Positions 8,990-16,846 of a DNA stretch of 41,896 nt are shown piece after piece. The stretch comes from Candidatus Omnitrophota bacterium. GTDB lineage: Bacteria; Omnitrophota; Gorgyraeia; Zapsychrales; Fredricksoniimonadaceae. Under the pieces are notes generated by a model. It had not been told where the DNA came from. It saw only the letters and a list, made by a program, of their open reading frames with translations, and searched no databases. The translations under genes and the position numbers were made by a program. The DNA lies in NCBI GenBank assembly GCA_015233145.1, contig JADFYI010000008.1, positions 14,356 to 56,251 on the forward strand, in the 5' to 3' direction. How positions within the stretch are numbered: the first letter of the stretch is position 1; each line of letters begins with the position of its first letter.

Positions 8990-10234
8990 ATGAATAATAC
9001 TTATGACCTGATTATTATTGGCGCTGGCGCGACAGGCCTGATGTGTGCGGCCGAGGCCGGACAGTTGAGGCTCAAAACCCTGGTTCTTGAGGGCCAGCCC
9101 AAGCCAGGCGCTAAAATTCTTATGAGCGGCGGCGGGCGGTGCAATGCCTCCAATATCCGTGTGACCGAGCAGGATTATGCCACAAATGGCTCAATCCATA
9201 CCATCCGCCATGTCCTTAAAATAATTTCTTCTGATGATGTTTTTATGTTTTTCGAGCGGTGGGGCGCGCCTCTCGTTTTGGAACAAGACGGAAAATATTT
9301 CTCCGCTGACGGCAGGGCCATGACTGTTTTGCAAGCGCTTCTGCGCGCGGCCAAAGAGGGGGACGCCGAGATTTTGTGTTCCAGGCGGGTCTCATCAGTA
9401 GCGCTCCAAAATGATACCTTTAATGTGGTTGCAGGCACAGAGGTTTTTGAAGGCCGGGCGGTTGTGGTGGCCACTGGAGGGATATCATATCCTCAAACCG
9501 GAAGCAGCGGCTTTGGGTATGCTTTGGCCAAATCTTTCGGCCATCAGATTGTTTCTCCTCAGCCAGCCCTGACCCCTTTTAAAGCGAGCCGCGACATTTT
9601 CAGCCATCTTCAGGGCATTGCCCTTCCGGTTCGGCTGACGTTGTGGCTCAAAAACCGTAAAGAACGGGTTTCCGAGGGGCCGCTCCTTTTCACGCATTTG
9701 GGCTTTAGCGGGCCGGCAGTGTTTGATATGAGCCGTCATTGGGTTCGCGCCAAAGAAGCTGGGAACACCGTGTTAACAGCTGATTTTTTGCCGTTCAGTA
9801 AAAAAGACGGGCTCGGGTTTGAAGATTTGCCGCCCCTGGCATTGAAAAAGACTTTGAAAAATTTTTTGGGTGGTGTTTTTCCGGAACGCCTTTCGCTCAC
9901 CCTTATTAAGGAAGCAGGGCTTGACCCGGCGAGTTCTTTGGAACTCCTTTCCAAAGACAAAAAGAAAAAATTGGCGTTATGCGTGCGCGCGTTCCCCTTG
10001 CCCATCGAGGGCGTATTCGGCTTTGATAAAGCCGAGGTCACCTCTGGCGGCGTGAGCCTTGAGGAGCTGGAGGGCGCAACCCTTGAATCCAGGTTGCAGC
10101 CAGGGCTTTATTTTGCCGGGGAAGTGCTGGATGCCGACGGCCGTGTAGGCGGGTTTAACCTGCACTGGGCATGGGCTTCGGGCCAGGCTGTGGCCCGTGC
10201 TATCGCCAGAAAAAAAGAAAAAGGGGCATCATGA
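8990..10234 (+). CDS. BaiN/HI0933-family FAD-dependent oxidoreductase
   Basis: A 414-residue flavoprotein. The N-terminal dinucleotide-binding motif is IIIGAGATGLMCAAEAG. The family-specific GGGRCNASN follows at about residue 46, then TGGISYPQTGSSGFGY, FTHLGFSGPAVFDMS and the C-terminal FAD motif GEVLDADGRVGGFNLHWAW. This is the HI0933/YhiN/BaiN family, whose members are aminoacetone- or bile-acid-related oxidoreductases of mostly uncertain substrate. The ATG at 8990 lies one base after the dedA stop; an upstream in-frame ATG would overlap dedA and lacks a ribosome binding site. Its stop overlaps the next start (ATGA). Family is certain, physiological role unknown. Confidence 0.9.
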   Translation: MNNTYDLIIIGAGATGLMCAAEAGQLRLKTLVLEGQPKPGAKILMSGGGRCNASNIRVTEQDYATNGSIHTIRHVLKIISSDDVFMFFERWGAPLVLEQDGKYFSADGRAMTVLQALLRAAKEGDAEILCSRRVSSVALQNDTFNVVAGTEVFEGRAVVVATGGISYPQTGSSGFGYALAKSFGHQIVSPQPALTPFKASRDIFSHLQGIALPVRLTLWLKNRKERVSEGPLLFTHLGFSGPAVFDMSRHWVRAKEAGNTVLTADFLPFSKKDGLGFEDLPPLALKKTLKNFLGGVFPERLSLTLIKEAGLDPASSLELLSKDKKKKLALCVRAFPLPIEGVFGFDKAEVTSGGVSLEELEGATLESRLQPGLYFAGEVLDADGRVGGFNLHWAWASGQAVARAIARKKEKGAS

Positions 10235-10560
10235 CAACTGTTATCCTTCTTACGATTTCCAATATTTTTATGACCACGGCGTGGTATGGCCATTTGAAAT
10301 TCAGAGATAAACCGCTGTGGATTGTGATTCTGGTCAGCTGGGGGATTGCGTTTATCGAATATTGTTTTATGGTGCCAGCCAACCGCTGGGGTTACGGCCA
10401 GTTTAACGGGGCGCAGTTAAAAACTATCCAGGAAGTGATCACCATCGTAGTTTTTTGCGCGTTTTCCGTGCTTTATTTAAAAGAAGAATTGAAATGGAAT
10501 TATATCGTGGGTTTTCTCTTCATCATCGCCGCAGTATTTTTTGTGTTCAAGAAATGGTGA
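10231..10560 (+). CDS. DUF486 small membrane protein (DMT-like)
   Basis: A 109-residue protein with four predicted transmembrane segments. The stretches NIFMTTAWYGHLKF, SWGIAFIEYCFMVPANRWGY and LKTIQEVITIVVF are characteristic of the DUF486 (DMT-superfamily) proteins, including the polar NRxGY motif. The start at 10231 is supported by AAGGGG about 7 bases upstream and by the ATGA overlap with the flavoprotein gene. A longer frame from 10171 lies inside that gene and is rejected. Function is unknown; family members resemble half-sized drug/metabolite transporters and may act as dimers. Confidence 0.88.
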   Translation: MTTVILLTISNIFMTTAWYGHLKFRDKPLWIVILVSWGIAFIEYCFMVPANRWGYGQFNGAQLKTIQEVITIVVFCAFSVLYLKEELKWNYIVGFLFIIAAVFFVFKKW

Positions 10561-10595
10561 GTTTTTACGTATAAGAAGAACCTGGGCTTAAAATG

Positions 10596-10626
10596 CGCAA
10601 ATTTAAAGTTGTACTTTAAATTTGCG
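10596..10626. promoter_or_regulatory. Perfect 14-bp inverted repeat, operator candidate for the DUF4143 ATPase
   Basis: CGCAAATTTAAAGT (10596-10609), a 3-base centre and its exact complement (10613-10626). It overlaps the likely promoter of the next gene: TTGTAC at 10609-10614, with -10 candidates TATTAT at 10630 or TATGTT at 10633. An AT-rich symmetric site across a -35 box is the usual place for a repressor. It lacks a following T-run, which argues against a simple terminator of the preceding gene. Confidence 0.55.
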
Positions 10627-10649
10627 TAATATTATGTTATGCTTCCGTT

Positions 10650-11813
10650 ATGATAATAAAAAGAGAATTAGAACCAGAGTTGAAATCTTCTGCTAAGCAG
10701 TATCCTGTTGTCACGATAACTGGCCCACGCCAGTCTGGGAAGACGACATTGGCTCGCAGGGCATTTCCTCGATACCGCTATGTTAATCTCGAGGAGCCTG
10801 ACACTCGGGAACTGGCCCATGCTGATCCGCGTGCTTTTTTAAATGTAACCGAAAAGGGGATGATCCTTGATGAGATCCAGCGTGTTCCGGAACTTTTGTC
10901 GTATATTCAGAGCATCGTTGACGATAAGAGAAAGAAGGGGCAATTTATTCTCACTGGCAGCCGGAATTTTGAGCTGATGGAGTCGGTAACTCAATCTTTA
11001 GCTGGGCGGACGGCGATTTTGAATTTATTGCCTTTGAGCATGAACGAGCTTAAAAAAGCCAAACAGCACAATTCTGTCGATCAGTATCTTTTAAAGGGCT
11101 TTTATCCACGGGTTTATGCGGAAAATCTTGAACCATGCAAAGCCTATCGTAATTATTTTCAGACTTATATTGAACGTGATTTGCGTTCCTTGGTCAGTGT
11201 TAAAGATCTGAGGGCTTTCCAGAAGTTTGTCAAGCTGTGTGCCGGACGGGTTGGTCAAATTTTTAATGCCAGCACCCTTTCGTCAGAAGTCGGGGTGTCT
11301 GTCCCAACGATAAATTCATGGGTTTCGATTCTGGAGGAGTCATACATTGTTTTTTTATTGCCACCTTATTTTACCAATGTTAAGAAGCGCTTGGTTCGTT
11401 CACCCAAGATGTATTTTTATGATGTGGGTTTGGCAGCCTACCTTTTGGGAATTGAGAATTTAACACAGATTAGCCGTGATCCCTTGAGGGGGGCGTTATT
11501 TGAAAATATGGTCGTGATGGAGCTAATGAAATATCGCTTGAATAGAGGGCTTGACCACGGCCTTTATTTCTTTCGTGATGACAGGCAGCATGAGGTTGAT
11601 TTAATTATGGCCTCTGGAGCGGGTTTGGTTTGTGTTGAGATTAAATCTTCGTTGACCTTTCATCAGGATTTCCTACAGGGCCTGAGATATATTCGGCATG
11701 TTTTTAAGAACAAAACAATCCGGACGATTGTGATTTATGCTGGAGTCGGGGCGCAGTCCGGAGAAGAGTTTTCCCTGTTGAATTATCAAGATACAGCTAG
11801 TATTTTTGTGTAA
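10650..11813 (+). CDS. AAA+ ATPase with DUF4143 domain
   Basis: A 387-residue protein. Walker A (GPRQSGKTT) is at residues 25-33, a Walker B-like MILDEIQRVPELL at about 70-82, and a sensor-like FILTGSRNF near 100. The C-terminal DUF4143 half ends with EVDLIMASG followed about 8 residues later by VEIKSS, an arrangement like a PD-(D/E)xK nuclease core. Such ATPases are widespread, often scattered as many copies per genome and near mobile or defence genes; their role is not settled. The gene has its own promoter and palindrome, is more AT-rich than its left neighbours, and is not in an operon. It sits directly upstream of the secretion/pilus operon, possibly marking the edge of an acquired region. 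Confidence 0.88.
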   Translation: MIIKRELEPELKSSAKQYPVVTITGPRQSGKTTLARRAFPRYRYVNLEEPDTRELAHADPRAFLNVTEKGMILDEIQRVPELLSYIQSIVDDKRKKGQFILTGSRNFELMESVTQSLAGRTAILNLLPLSMNELKKAKQHNSVDQYLLKGFYPRVYAENLEPCKAYRNYFQTYIERDLRSLVSVKDLRAFQKFVKLCAGRVGQIFNASTLSSEVGVSVPTINSWVSILEESYIVFLLPPYFTNVKKRLVRSPKMYFYDVGLAAYLLGIENLTQISRDPLRGALFENMVVMELMKYRLNRGLDHGLYFFRDDRQHEVDLIMASGAGLVCVEIKSSLTFHQDFLQGLRYIRHVFKNKTIRTIVIYAGVGAQSGEEFSLLNYQDTASIFV

Positions 11814-11843
11814 CTAAAAGATAACCACACAAAGCCAAAATAC

Positions 11844-11978
11844 TCAGTAGCAGCCATAATGTTTATCATGATCAGAATCTAAAAAACCGCATTTTATCGT
11901 CTCGTAACACGCCGCCATTCTCTTCACAAATTCAAGAAATATAAAATAGTCTTGCGGTTTGTTAATATCAATTTTTGA
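11844..11978 (-). pseudogene. Possible small gene or gene remnant in the intergenic gap
   Basis: The 261 bases between the ATPase and the operon hold a minus-strand open stretch of 44 codons. It reads as plausible protein (FIFLEFVKRMAACYETIKCG, then DSDHDKHYGCY) and ends in TGA at 11844. Immediately upstream in the same frame is a TAA (11979-11981), preceded by another protein-like run (QYYWRFVKSIFDV) with an ATG at about 12020. That pattern could be a decayed gene with an in-frame stop. The longest ATG-started part is only 24 codons (11844-11918) and has a weak ribosome binding site. It could be chance, and the plus-strand operon promoter overlaps its upstream part. Confidence 0.22.
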
Positions 11979-11997
11979 TTAAACATCAAATATAGAC

Positions 11998-12026
11998 TTG
12001 ACAAAGCGCCAATAGTATTGCATACT
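11998..12026 (+). promoter_or_regulatory. Sigma70-type promoter of the secretion/pilus operon
   Basis: TTGACA (11998-12003), a 17-base spacer and CATACT (12021-12026): a perfect -35 and a -10 with one mismatch. The predicted start at about 12033 leaves a leader of about 40 bases before the ATG at 12075. No other convincing promoter was noticed until after the operon ends at 30862, so this one probably drives the whole 18.8 kb unit. Confidence 0.65.
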
Positions 12027-12074
12027 TATCAATGAAGAAATTGTCTATTAGTCAAATTAACAAGGTTTTAGAAT

Positions 12075-13325
12075 ATGCTTCGAGGAATAACGCCAATTGA
12101 CGGGGCTTTTGAATTGATGGGATTGCATCAATCCCAGGCCTTGATGCAGTATATATTTGTTGAAACATCAACTGGAAAGGCTGTTTTTGCCTTGGGTTTT
12201 ATCTTAAGCCTTTGGAGCGGGTTAGGGAAGGGAACTTTCAGACCAGCATTGGTTTTTACATTCATGTTTTTTTCTTTGTGGTTCCTTTTAGTTCTACCGA
12301 CTTCTCAACCCGCTTCCAGTGTTTCTACCATGGAAGCAAGCGCCAGTGAGGGCATGGGCATTTCTACTTCAAGCATATTAGAGAAGAATGGGTATACCAG
12401 TTTGGTGGTCAACCCTGTGGTGGATGTGGCCAGTCAGTGGCTGGGGAATTTTGTGAATGCCGGGGTGGCGGCTTTGGATACAGTGTCAAGTAGCCAGAGT
12501 TATTTAAGAGCACCCTTTTATTTAACAAAGCTTTCCATTGTGGCCAGCGGTGTTATTGAAAAGGGAATCACAGATTTAAGCCTTGAGGAGCGTTTGGTAA
12601 TTTTTTACCAAGATTATTATTTGCCAGCCTTGCAGGTTCTAAAAAATCAGGGCAGCCTGGGGAGTTTAAGTGATATTTGGCCTGGAGCTGAGAGCGTCAC
12701 GGCACTTTATAGCAGCACAGGAAAATCGCTTTGGCAGGCTCTGAGTGCAGATCTTTATCAATTTGCTAATGGTGAAGGACACTTGTTCGATAAAGTGTTT
12801 GAAAATTTTTATAACAATACGGTTGATAAGGATGCCATTGTCCGCGCGCTTGTCATGTCGGAAGTGAGACACAACAAGGCGCGTTATGCCATCAAAACTT
12901 TTCATGTCAGCCGTGAATTAGCGTTAAAAAATATCTCCGGATCAGAAGAAGCCAAGGGTTTTGGCTATTGGGTTAAACACAATATGCCGCGGATGGTTTT
13001 AAGTTGTATCCCGTATGTTCAGGGTGGCGCAATTTTTCTTGTTATCGTGTCTCTTCCGATTGTTCTTCTGGCTGTTTTTTTATGGAGGAAGATGGGGATT
13101 TTAGCTGTGTATCTTGTGGCACTTTTTAGCGTCAAGGCATGGACTTTTGTGTGGGCAGTCTTGGATAAAATTTCTTTAATAAATTTCTCGATTGGGAAAT
13201 CACTCACAGGAGTTTTACTTTGGACAGCTCCTGGGCAAAACATGCTGACAACGGCCGGGATTATGATGACACCGCTCTTGAGTCTATTCGTCTTGGTATG
13301 GGTAGCCAGGACGGTTAAACAATAA
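12075..13325 (+). CDS. TraG N-terminal-like inner membrane T4SS protein
   Basis: A 416-residue membrane protein. Three hydrophobic segments lie in the first 80 residues, a soluble stretch of about 200 residues follows, and several more segments close the protein (about 310-412), including SCIPYVQGGAIFLVIVSLP and a FSVKAWTFVWAVLDKI helix. This arrangement matches the membrane half of F-plasmid TraG/ICE TraG-like proteins, which act in pilus assembly and mating-pair stabilisation. F TraG is about 940 residues with a large periplasmic C-terminal half that is absent here. In most MPF-F clusters traG is last; here it is first. AAGG lies about 10 bases upstream of the ATG. The identification rests on topology and context, so it is moderately sure. 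Confidence 0.65.
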   Translation: MLRGITPIDGAFELMGLHQSQALMQYIFVETSTGKAVFALGFILSLWSGLGKGTFRPALVFTFMFFSLWFLLVLPTSQPASSVSTMEASASEGMGISTSSILEKNGYTSLVVNPVVDVASQWLGNFVNAGVAALDTVSSSQSYLRAPFYLTKLSIVASGVIEKGITDLSLEERLVIFYQDYYLPALQVLKNQGSLGSLSDIWPGAESVTALYSSTGKSLWQALSADLYQFANGEGHLFDKVFENFYNNTVDKDAIVRALVMSEVRHNKARYAIKTFHVSRELALKNISGSEEAKGFGYWVKHNMPRMVLSCIPYVQGGAIFLVIVSLPIVLLAVFLWRKMGILAVYLVALFSVKAWTFVWAVLDKISLINFSIGKSLTGVLLWTAPGQNMLTTAGIMMTPLLSLFVLVWVARTVKQ

Positions 13326-13356
13326 AAAAGCTTGATAAAAAGGAAAGGGGAAAAAT

Positions 13357-13656
13357 ATGTTCATTCAAAGGATCATCAGTATTTGCTTCTTAGCGGTTGG
13401 GGTTGCGTCCGAGGCATTGGCGCAAAGTTCCCAGACGACGGAAGCGGCCCAGGCAACAACCAAGACGGAATTTGGTAATCTTTCAGCGTTTATTGTCACC
13501 ATCATTACAGGCCCGGTGGCAAAAATCATTGCCCTTGTTCTTTTGCTTGTTGGAATCTGGAAAATTATTAATAAAGATTATGGGACGGCGGTGGGGTGCA
13601 TTTTGGCGCTTCTTGTGCTTATATTTTTACCGCAAATCCTGACAATTTTTGGTTAA
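13357..13656 (+). CDS. TraA/VirB2-like conjugative-type pilin precursor
   Basis: A 99-residue protein with a signal peptide (first about 22 residues, ending ALAQ). A short polar threonine-rich stretch follows, then two hydrophobic helices (about 47-68 and 76-96) separated by a short charged loop (NKDYG). This is the layout of TraA/VirB2/TrbC pilins that polymerise into the T4SS pilus. AAAGGGG precedes the ATG. It sits directly before traL, as traA does in F-type clusters. The sequence itself is poorly conserved in this family, so the call depends on size, topology and position. Confidence 0.78.
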   Translation: MFIQRIISICFLAVGVASEALAQSSQTTEAAQATTKTEFGNLSAFIVTIITGPVAKIIALVLLLVGIWKIINKDYGTAVGCILALLVLIFLPQILTIFG

Positions 13657-13660
13657 TTCT

Positions 13661-13963
13661 ATGCGCCCATGTTCTCGCACCATTGACAGGCCTTTGTTGA
13701 TCCTCGGACTCGAGGGAGAAGATGTCGCTGTTCTCATGCTTTTGTGCGGTATTCCAGCTGTTCTTTTTTCTCCGGCGATCCCTGTGATTGGCTTATTGAT
13801 TGTCTGGCCGCTTTTGGCAGCGTTCAAACGCGGGAAACCTGAAGGGTATGTATTGCATTTTCTCTATAGCCTGGGAATGTCGCTTCGCGGACTTTTACCG
13901 CCTCAAACAAAAATTAGATATTCGCCGTATCCTCGAAATAAGGAAGAAAAAAGGAAAAACTGA
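13661..13963 (+). CDS. traL: TraL-like T4SS protein
   Basis: A 100-residue protein. It has the TraL/VirB3 pattern: a short N-terminus with IDRPLLILGLEGED, two adjacent hydrophobic helices (about 23-55), then a conserved-looking KRGKPEGYVLHFLYSLGM and a basic tail. TraL is the VirB3 equivalent at the inner membrane, working with the TraC ATPase. The ATG at 13661 is preferred over a GTG-type start overlapping the pilin gene. It starts 4 bases after the pilin stop and overlaps traE by one base. Confidence 0.82.
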   Translation: MRPCSRTIDRPLLILGLEGEDVAVLMLLCGIPAVLFSPAIPVIGLLIVWPLLAAFKRGKPEGYVLHFLYSLGMSLRGLLPPQTKIRYSPYPRNKEEKRKN

Positions 13964-14592
13964 TGGCTGATATCGTTCAAAATCCGCAAAAGTCTGAAAG
14001 TTCTCTCTTTTTCGAGCGCTATGCCTCGGCCGAGCAGGCTGTTGTCACTTTAAAATACGCAGTCGTTTTCTTGGCTGGCGTTGGTGTTGTTTTGTGCGGA
14101 GCCCTTGTTTTTACAGTGACACGACCTAAACCAGTTTTTTTTGTGCCTTCAGCATTGAGCGCGGAACTGGTGTATCCAGGGAAAGTTCCGCTGTCGTCTG
14201 TCAAAAGTTTTGCCGCGTTCTGGCTGATGAACTGGATGAACTATACTCCTGAAGCTGTAAAGGGTGTTTACGAGCGCGCAGTTCCTTTTATGACGCCTCA
14301 GCTTTTATCAAAGCTTCGTTCGCGCATGGATGAAGAGTTTAAAAAAATTACGCGCGACCGGCTGTCCTCAAGTTTTGTTCTTACCTCAGAGCCCATAGCC
14401 GAGATAACGACAGGCGGATTTAATGTTTCTTTTGCAGGCGATCGAATTGTGTTCATGGGCAAAGAGGAAATGAAAACAGAAATCGTCCGATTTACGCTGG
14501 CTGTCACGCGTTCTTCCCCGACGGAGAGAAATCCTTACGGCCTTGTGGTTGCCGATATCAGGAAAGAAAAGGAAATAACCAATGAGAAATAG
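13963..14592 (+). CDS. traE: TraE-like (VirB8-type) T4SS protein
   Basis: A 209-residue bitopic protein with one transmembrane helix (about residues 25-47) after a short cytoplasmic tail and a periplasmic domain. NYTPEAVKGVYERAVPFMTP matches the VirB8/TraE fold region that follows the helix. F TraE is 188 residues, so size fits. VirB8 family proteins scaffold the inner membrane complex. Order traL-traE-traK-traB is exactly that of F-type systems. Its end overlaps the traK start by 11 bases, indicating translational coupling. Confidence 0.82.
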   Translation: MADIVQNPQKSESSLFFERYASAEQAVVTLKYAVVFLAGVGVVLCGALVFTVTRPKPVFFVPSALSAELVYPGKVPLSSVKSFAAFWLMNWMNYTPEAVKGVYERAVPFMTPQLLSKLRSRMDEEFKKITRDRLSSSFVLTSEPIAEITTGGFNVSFAGDRIVFMGKEEMKTEIVRFTLAVTRSSPTERNPYGLVVADIRKEKEITNEK

Positions 14593-15280
14593 AGCTTTTT
14601 GTATCACGTTTGCGGTGATTGTTTTTGCAGGCTGTATTTTTTTGTTTCCGAATTTGTCGTTTGCTCAAAGAGTTCTTGAGGGTGGATCAACGTTAAATAT
14701 TTTTGGAACTGTTGGGCGTGCTACAGAAATATTTTTTGAGGACGGTATTTCCAATCTCGTGCGTTCTGGGGATCCCGCTACACTCAAAGTCGAGCATATT
14801 TCCGGACATTTGTTTGTGACGCCATTATCTACAACGCCGGCAGACCTGACCATTATTGATACCCGCGGCCGTTCCTCCCGGTTAAGCATGGTGTTTGATA
14901 AATCTTTTGATGACAAAATTGTAGTCTCCGCGGCCGCTGATTCAGGAGATGAAAAACAAGGCGAGAGTGGAGTGTCATCTATTATCAAAGATTTGGTTTT
15001 GGGAAGAACGCCAAAGGGCGCTACGGAAAAACATTCCAATAGTGTGGTATTTGACAACGGACAGTTCAGGCTTCATTTGTCCACGATTTACGAAATGCCT
15101 CATTTTTTAGGTTACGTGATCATTGCGGAAAATCTTTTAAACCGTTCTGTTCTTGTCCCTGTTGAAGAAATAACATTCCCAGGTCTTGTGGCGGTATCGT
15201 CAGAAAAAGACCTTTTAGGCGCCCAGGGCAGCTCTGAAAACGTGTCATTGTCAAAAATATTTATGGTGATCAAGCGATGA
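14582..15280 (+). CDS. traK: TraK-like (VirB9-type) T4SS outer membrane core protein
   Basis: A 232-residue exported protein with a signal peptide cleaved near LSFAQ (about residue 29). A beta-rich domain follows with GHLFVTPLSTTPADLTIIDTRG, a stretch typical of TraK/VirB9 N-terminal domains, and a C-terminal domain containing RLHLSTIYEMPHFLGYVIIAEN. TraK joins TraB and TraV to form the outer membrane core complex of F-type T4SS. The usual length is about 240 residues. The gene overlaps both neighbours by a few bases. Confidence 0.83.
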   Translation: MRNRAFCITFAVIVFAGCIFLFPNLSFAQRVLEGGSTLNIFGTVGRATEIFFEDGISNLVRSGDPATLKVEHISGHLFVTPLSTTPADLTIIDTRGRSSRLSMVFDKSFDDKIVVSAAADSGDEKQGESGVSSIIKDLVLGRTPKGATEKHSNSVVFDNGQFRLHLSTIYEMPHFLGYVIIAENLLNRSVLVPVEEITFPGLVAVSSEKDLLGAQGSSENVSLSKIFMVIKR

Positions 15281-16476
15281 AAGATTTCTTAGATAAGTTT
15301 AAAGACAACATTTCCAATTTTCGCGAAATGAAAAAAAGCGAACAGCAGGCTTTTTTTGTCAAAGTGATTGGTTTAGGGGCGGTTGCCATTATTGCCGCGT
15401 TTTTTTTATTTTCAACGGGAACGCCTCAAAACAAAACAAAAAAAGCCGCAACGGCCTCATCACAAGAAAAAGTTAAAACAGTTTCTGTCAAAGACGATAA
15501 CGGGCTTTTAGGCGAGGAGATCGACCGCAAGGCATACGTGGAGCGGCTTGAAAGCCAGTATTATGCGGTTTCAGAAAAGAACGAGGAATTGGAAGGGCAT
15601 TTAAAAGAGTTGACCGGTAAGCTTGGCGAAATGAGTAAGGTGCAGTCCAAACTCGTGGAAAGCCTGGCCACAACAGATGCGCGGCTCCTTGAAACGGCCA
15701 AGGCTGCGGCAGACGCTCGCGCTGTTGGGGAGAAAAAGTCAGAGGGGGAAAGCCCGGCCGTTGATCCGGCGCGGTATCGCCTGGAGGTTATCAATTTAAA
15801 TCCGCTTGATCCTAAAAATCCGAAAACAGTTTATCTTCCGGCGGGAAGTTTTGTGCGCGGCACTCTTTTAACAGGCGTGTATGCGCCTTCGGATCAGGGG
15901 AATCCTCTTCCTGTTCTTATTCGGCTAAATGAGGCGTTTTATGGGCCCAATGAAACGCGGATTCCTTTGGAAGGCTCTTTTGTCATCGGGAAGGCGTCAG
16001 GAGATCTTACCAGTGAACGGGCGCTTATTCAAATTACAACACTTTCTTCAGTCCTTCCGTCAGGCGAAGCGTTTGAACAGAGGGGGAATATCGGATACAT
16101 CACAGATACTTATGGCCAATTAGGGCTTAAGGGAATAGTGGTCAGAAATACCGGCAAACAGCTGGCGATGGCGTTTATGAGCGGGTTTGTCGGCGGTGGG
16201 TCAGAAGCGCTGGCAGACTCTGAAACAACAACAGTCGAAGGGCAGTATGGAACTTTACGCCGGAATGTGACAGGAGATGTGTCGCGTCATGCAGGTTTCT
16301 CAGGCCTTGCTCAAAGCGCAGCGCAGCTTTCCAAATATTATATGGACCAGCTGGAAAAAATTGTTCCTGCCGTCAAGGTTGACGCGGGGGTTGAGGTTTA
16401 TCTCATTGTTTTAGAAGGGGTCAAAGTCTATGGACTTACGAAAGACGATTCCAATCGCATTCGTGATCTTGATTAA
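15277..16476 (+). CDS. traB: TraB-like (VirB10-type) T4SS protein
   Basis: A 399-residue protein. One transmembrane helix (about residues 29-47) is followed by a linker, a coiled coil (about 85-150, YVERLESQYYAVSEKNEELE onward) and a VirB10/TraB beta-barrel domain. The barrel shows VYLPAGSFVRGTLLTGVYAP and RIPLEGSFVIGKASGDL, with a C-terminal helical antenna-like segment around GKQLAMAFMSGFVGGGSEA. VirB10 proteins span both membranes and link inner and outer complexes. F TraB is about 475 residues, so this is slightly short. The next gene begins 47 bases before its stop. Confidence 0.88.
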   Translation: MKDFLDKFKDNISNFREMKKSEQQAFFVKVIGLGAVAIIAAFFLFSTGTPQNKTKKAATASSQEKVKTVSVKDDNGLLGEEIDRKAYVERLESQYYAVSEKNEELEGHLKELTGKLGEMSKVQSKLVESLATTDARLLETAKAAADARAVGEKKSEGESPAVDPARYRLEVINLNPLDPKNPKTVYLPAGSFVRGTLLTGVYAPSDQGNPLPVLIRLNEAFYGPNETRIPLEGSFVIGKASGDLTSERALIQITTLSSVLPSGEAFEQRGNIGYITDTYGQLGLKGIVVRNTGKQLAMAFMSGFVGGGSEALADSETTTVEGQYGTLRRNVTGDVSRHAGFSGLAQSAAQLSKYYMDQLEKIVPAVKVDAGVEVYLIVLEGVKVYGLTKDDSNRIRDLD

Positions 16477-16846
16477 CATGTGGCCCAATGTAAGCCACGC
16501 TGAAAAAAGAAAAGAGCCGGATGACAGCAAGGTCAAAACGTTTGCAGAGACTTATCGGCGTTCCAAAGAAGCTAAATTGCCGGATATTTCTTCGAATCCA
16601 GCAGGGCTTTTTCAGATGGCCCCTCAAATGGGGTATGTGAAGCCTTATTTGCCAGTCATGGTTCCGCCGCGCGTGGTTAAAGTGTGGATTCCGGCACATA
16701 CCGTGAGCGGGGATAAAGACGTCCTGGTCGCTGGACACTGGACATTTGTCATGGTGGAAGAGCCAGGCTGGTATATCAAAAATGAACTTTCTCTTAAAAT
16801 GACGGCTGAGGTCATTGTGCCGTCCCTCCCAAGGATAAGCCGATGA
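16430..16846 (+). CDS. Exported protein in the TraV position, PAH-motif family
   Basis: A 138-residue protein with a signal peptide (first about 24 residues, ending NVSHA) and no cysteine near the cleavage site, so it is not an obvious lipoprotein. The C-terminal half has a beta-rich module with VVKVWIPAHTVSG followed by GHWTFVMVEEPGWYIKN. A similar module occurs in the lipoprotein encoded just after traC (19355-19807): VVxxVxVPAHxxxG ... V ... PGxW. In F-type clusters traV, the VirB7 equivalent, lies between traB and traC, so this protein may replace it. AAGGGG precedes the ATG; the overlap with traB and with traC (ATGA) shows coupling. Function inferred from place only. Confidence 0.6.
   Translation: MDLRKTIPIAFVILINMWPNVSHAEKRKEPDDSKVKTFAETYRRSKEAKLPDISSNPAGLFQMAPQMGYVKPYLPVMVPPRVVKVWIPAHTVSGDKDVLVAGHWTFVMVEEPGWYIKNELSLKMTAEVIVPSLPRISR

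Noticed and set aside
12032-12100. 22-codon plus-strand ORF in front of the TraG-like gene, a possible leader peptide
   Set aside because: Its ATG coincides with the predicted transcription start and it has no ribosome binding site; likely chance.
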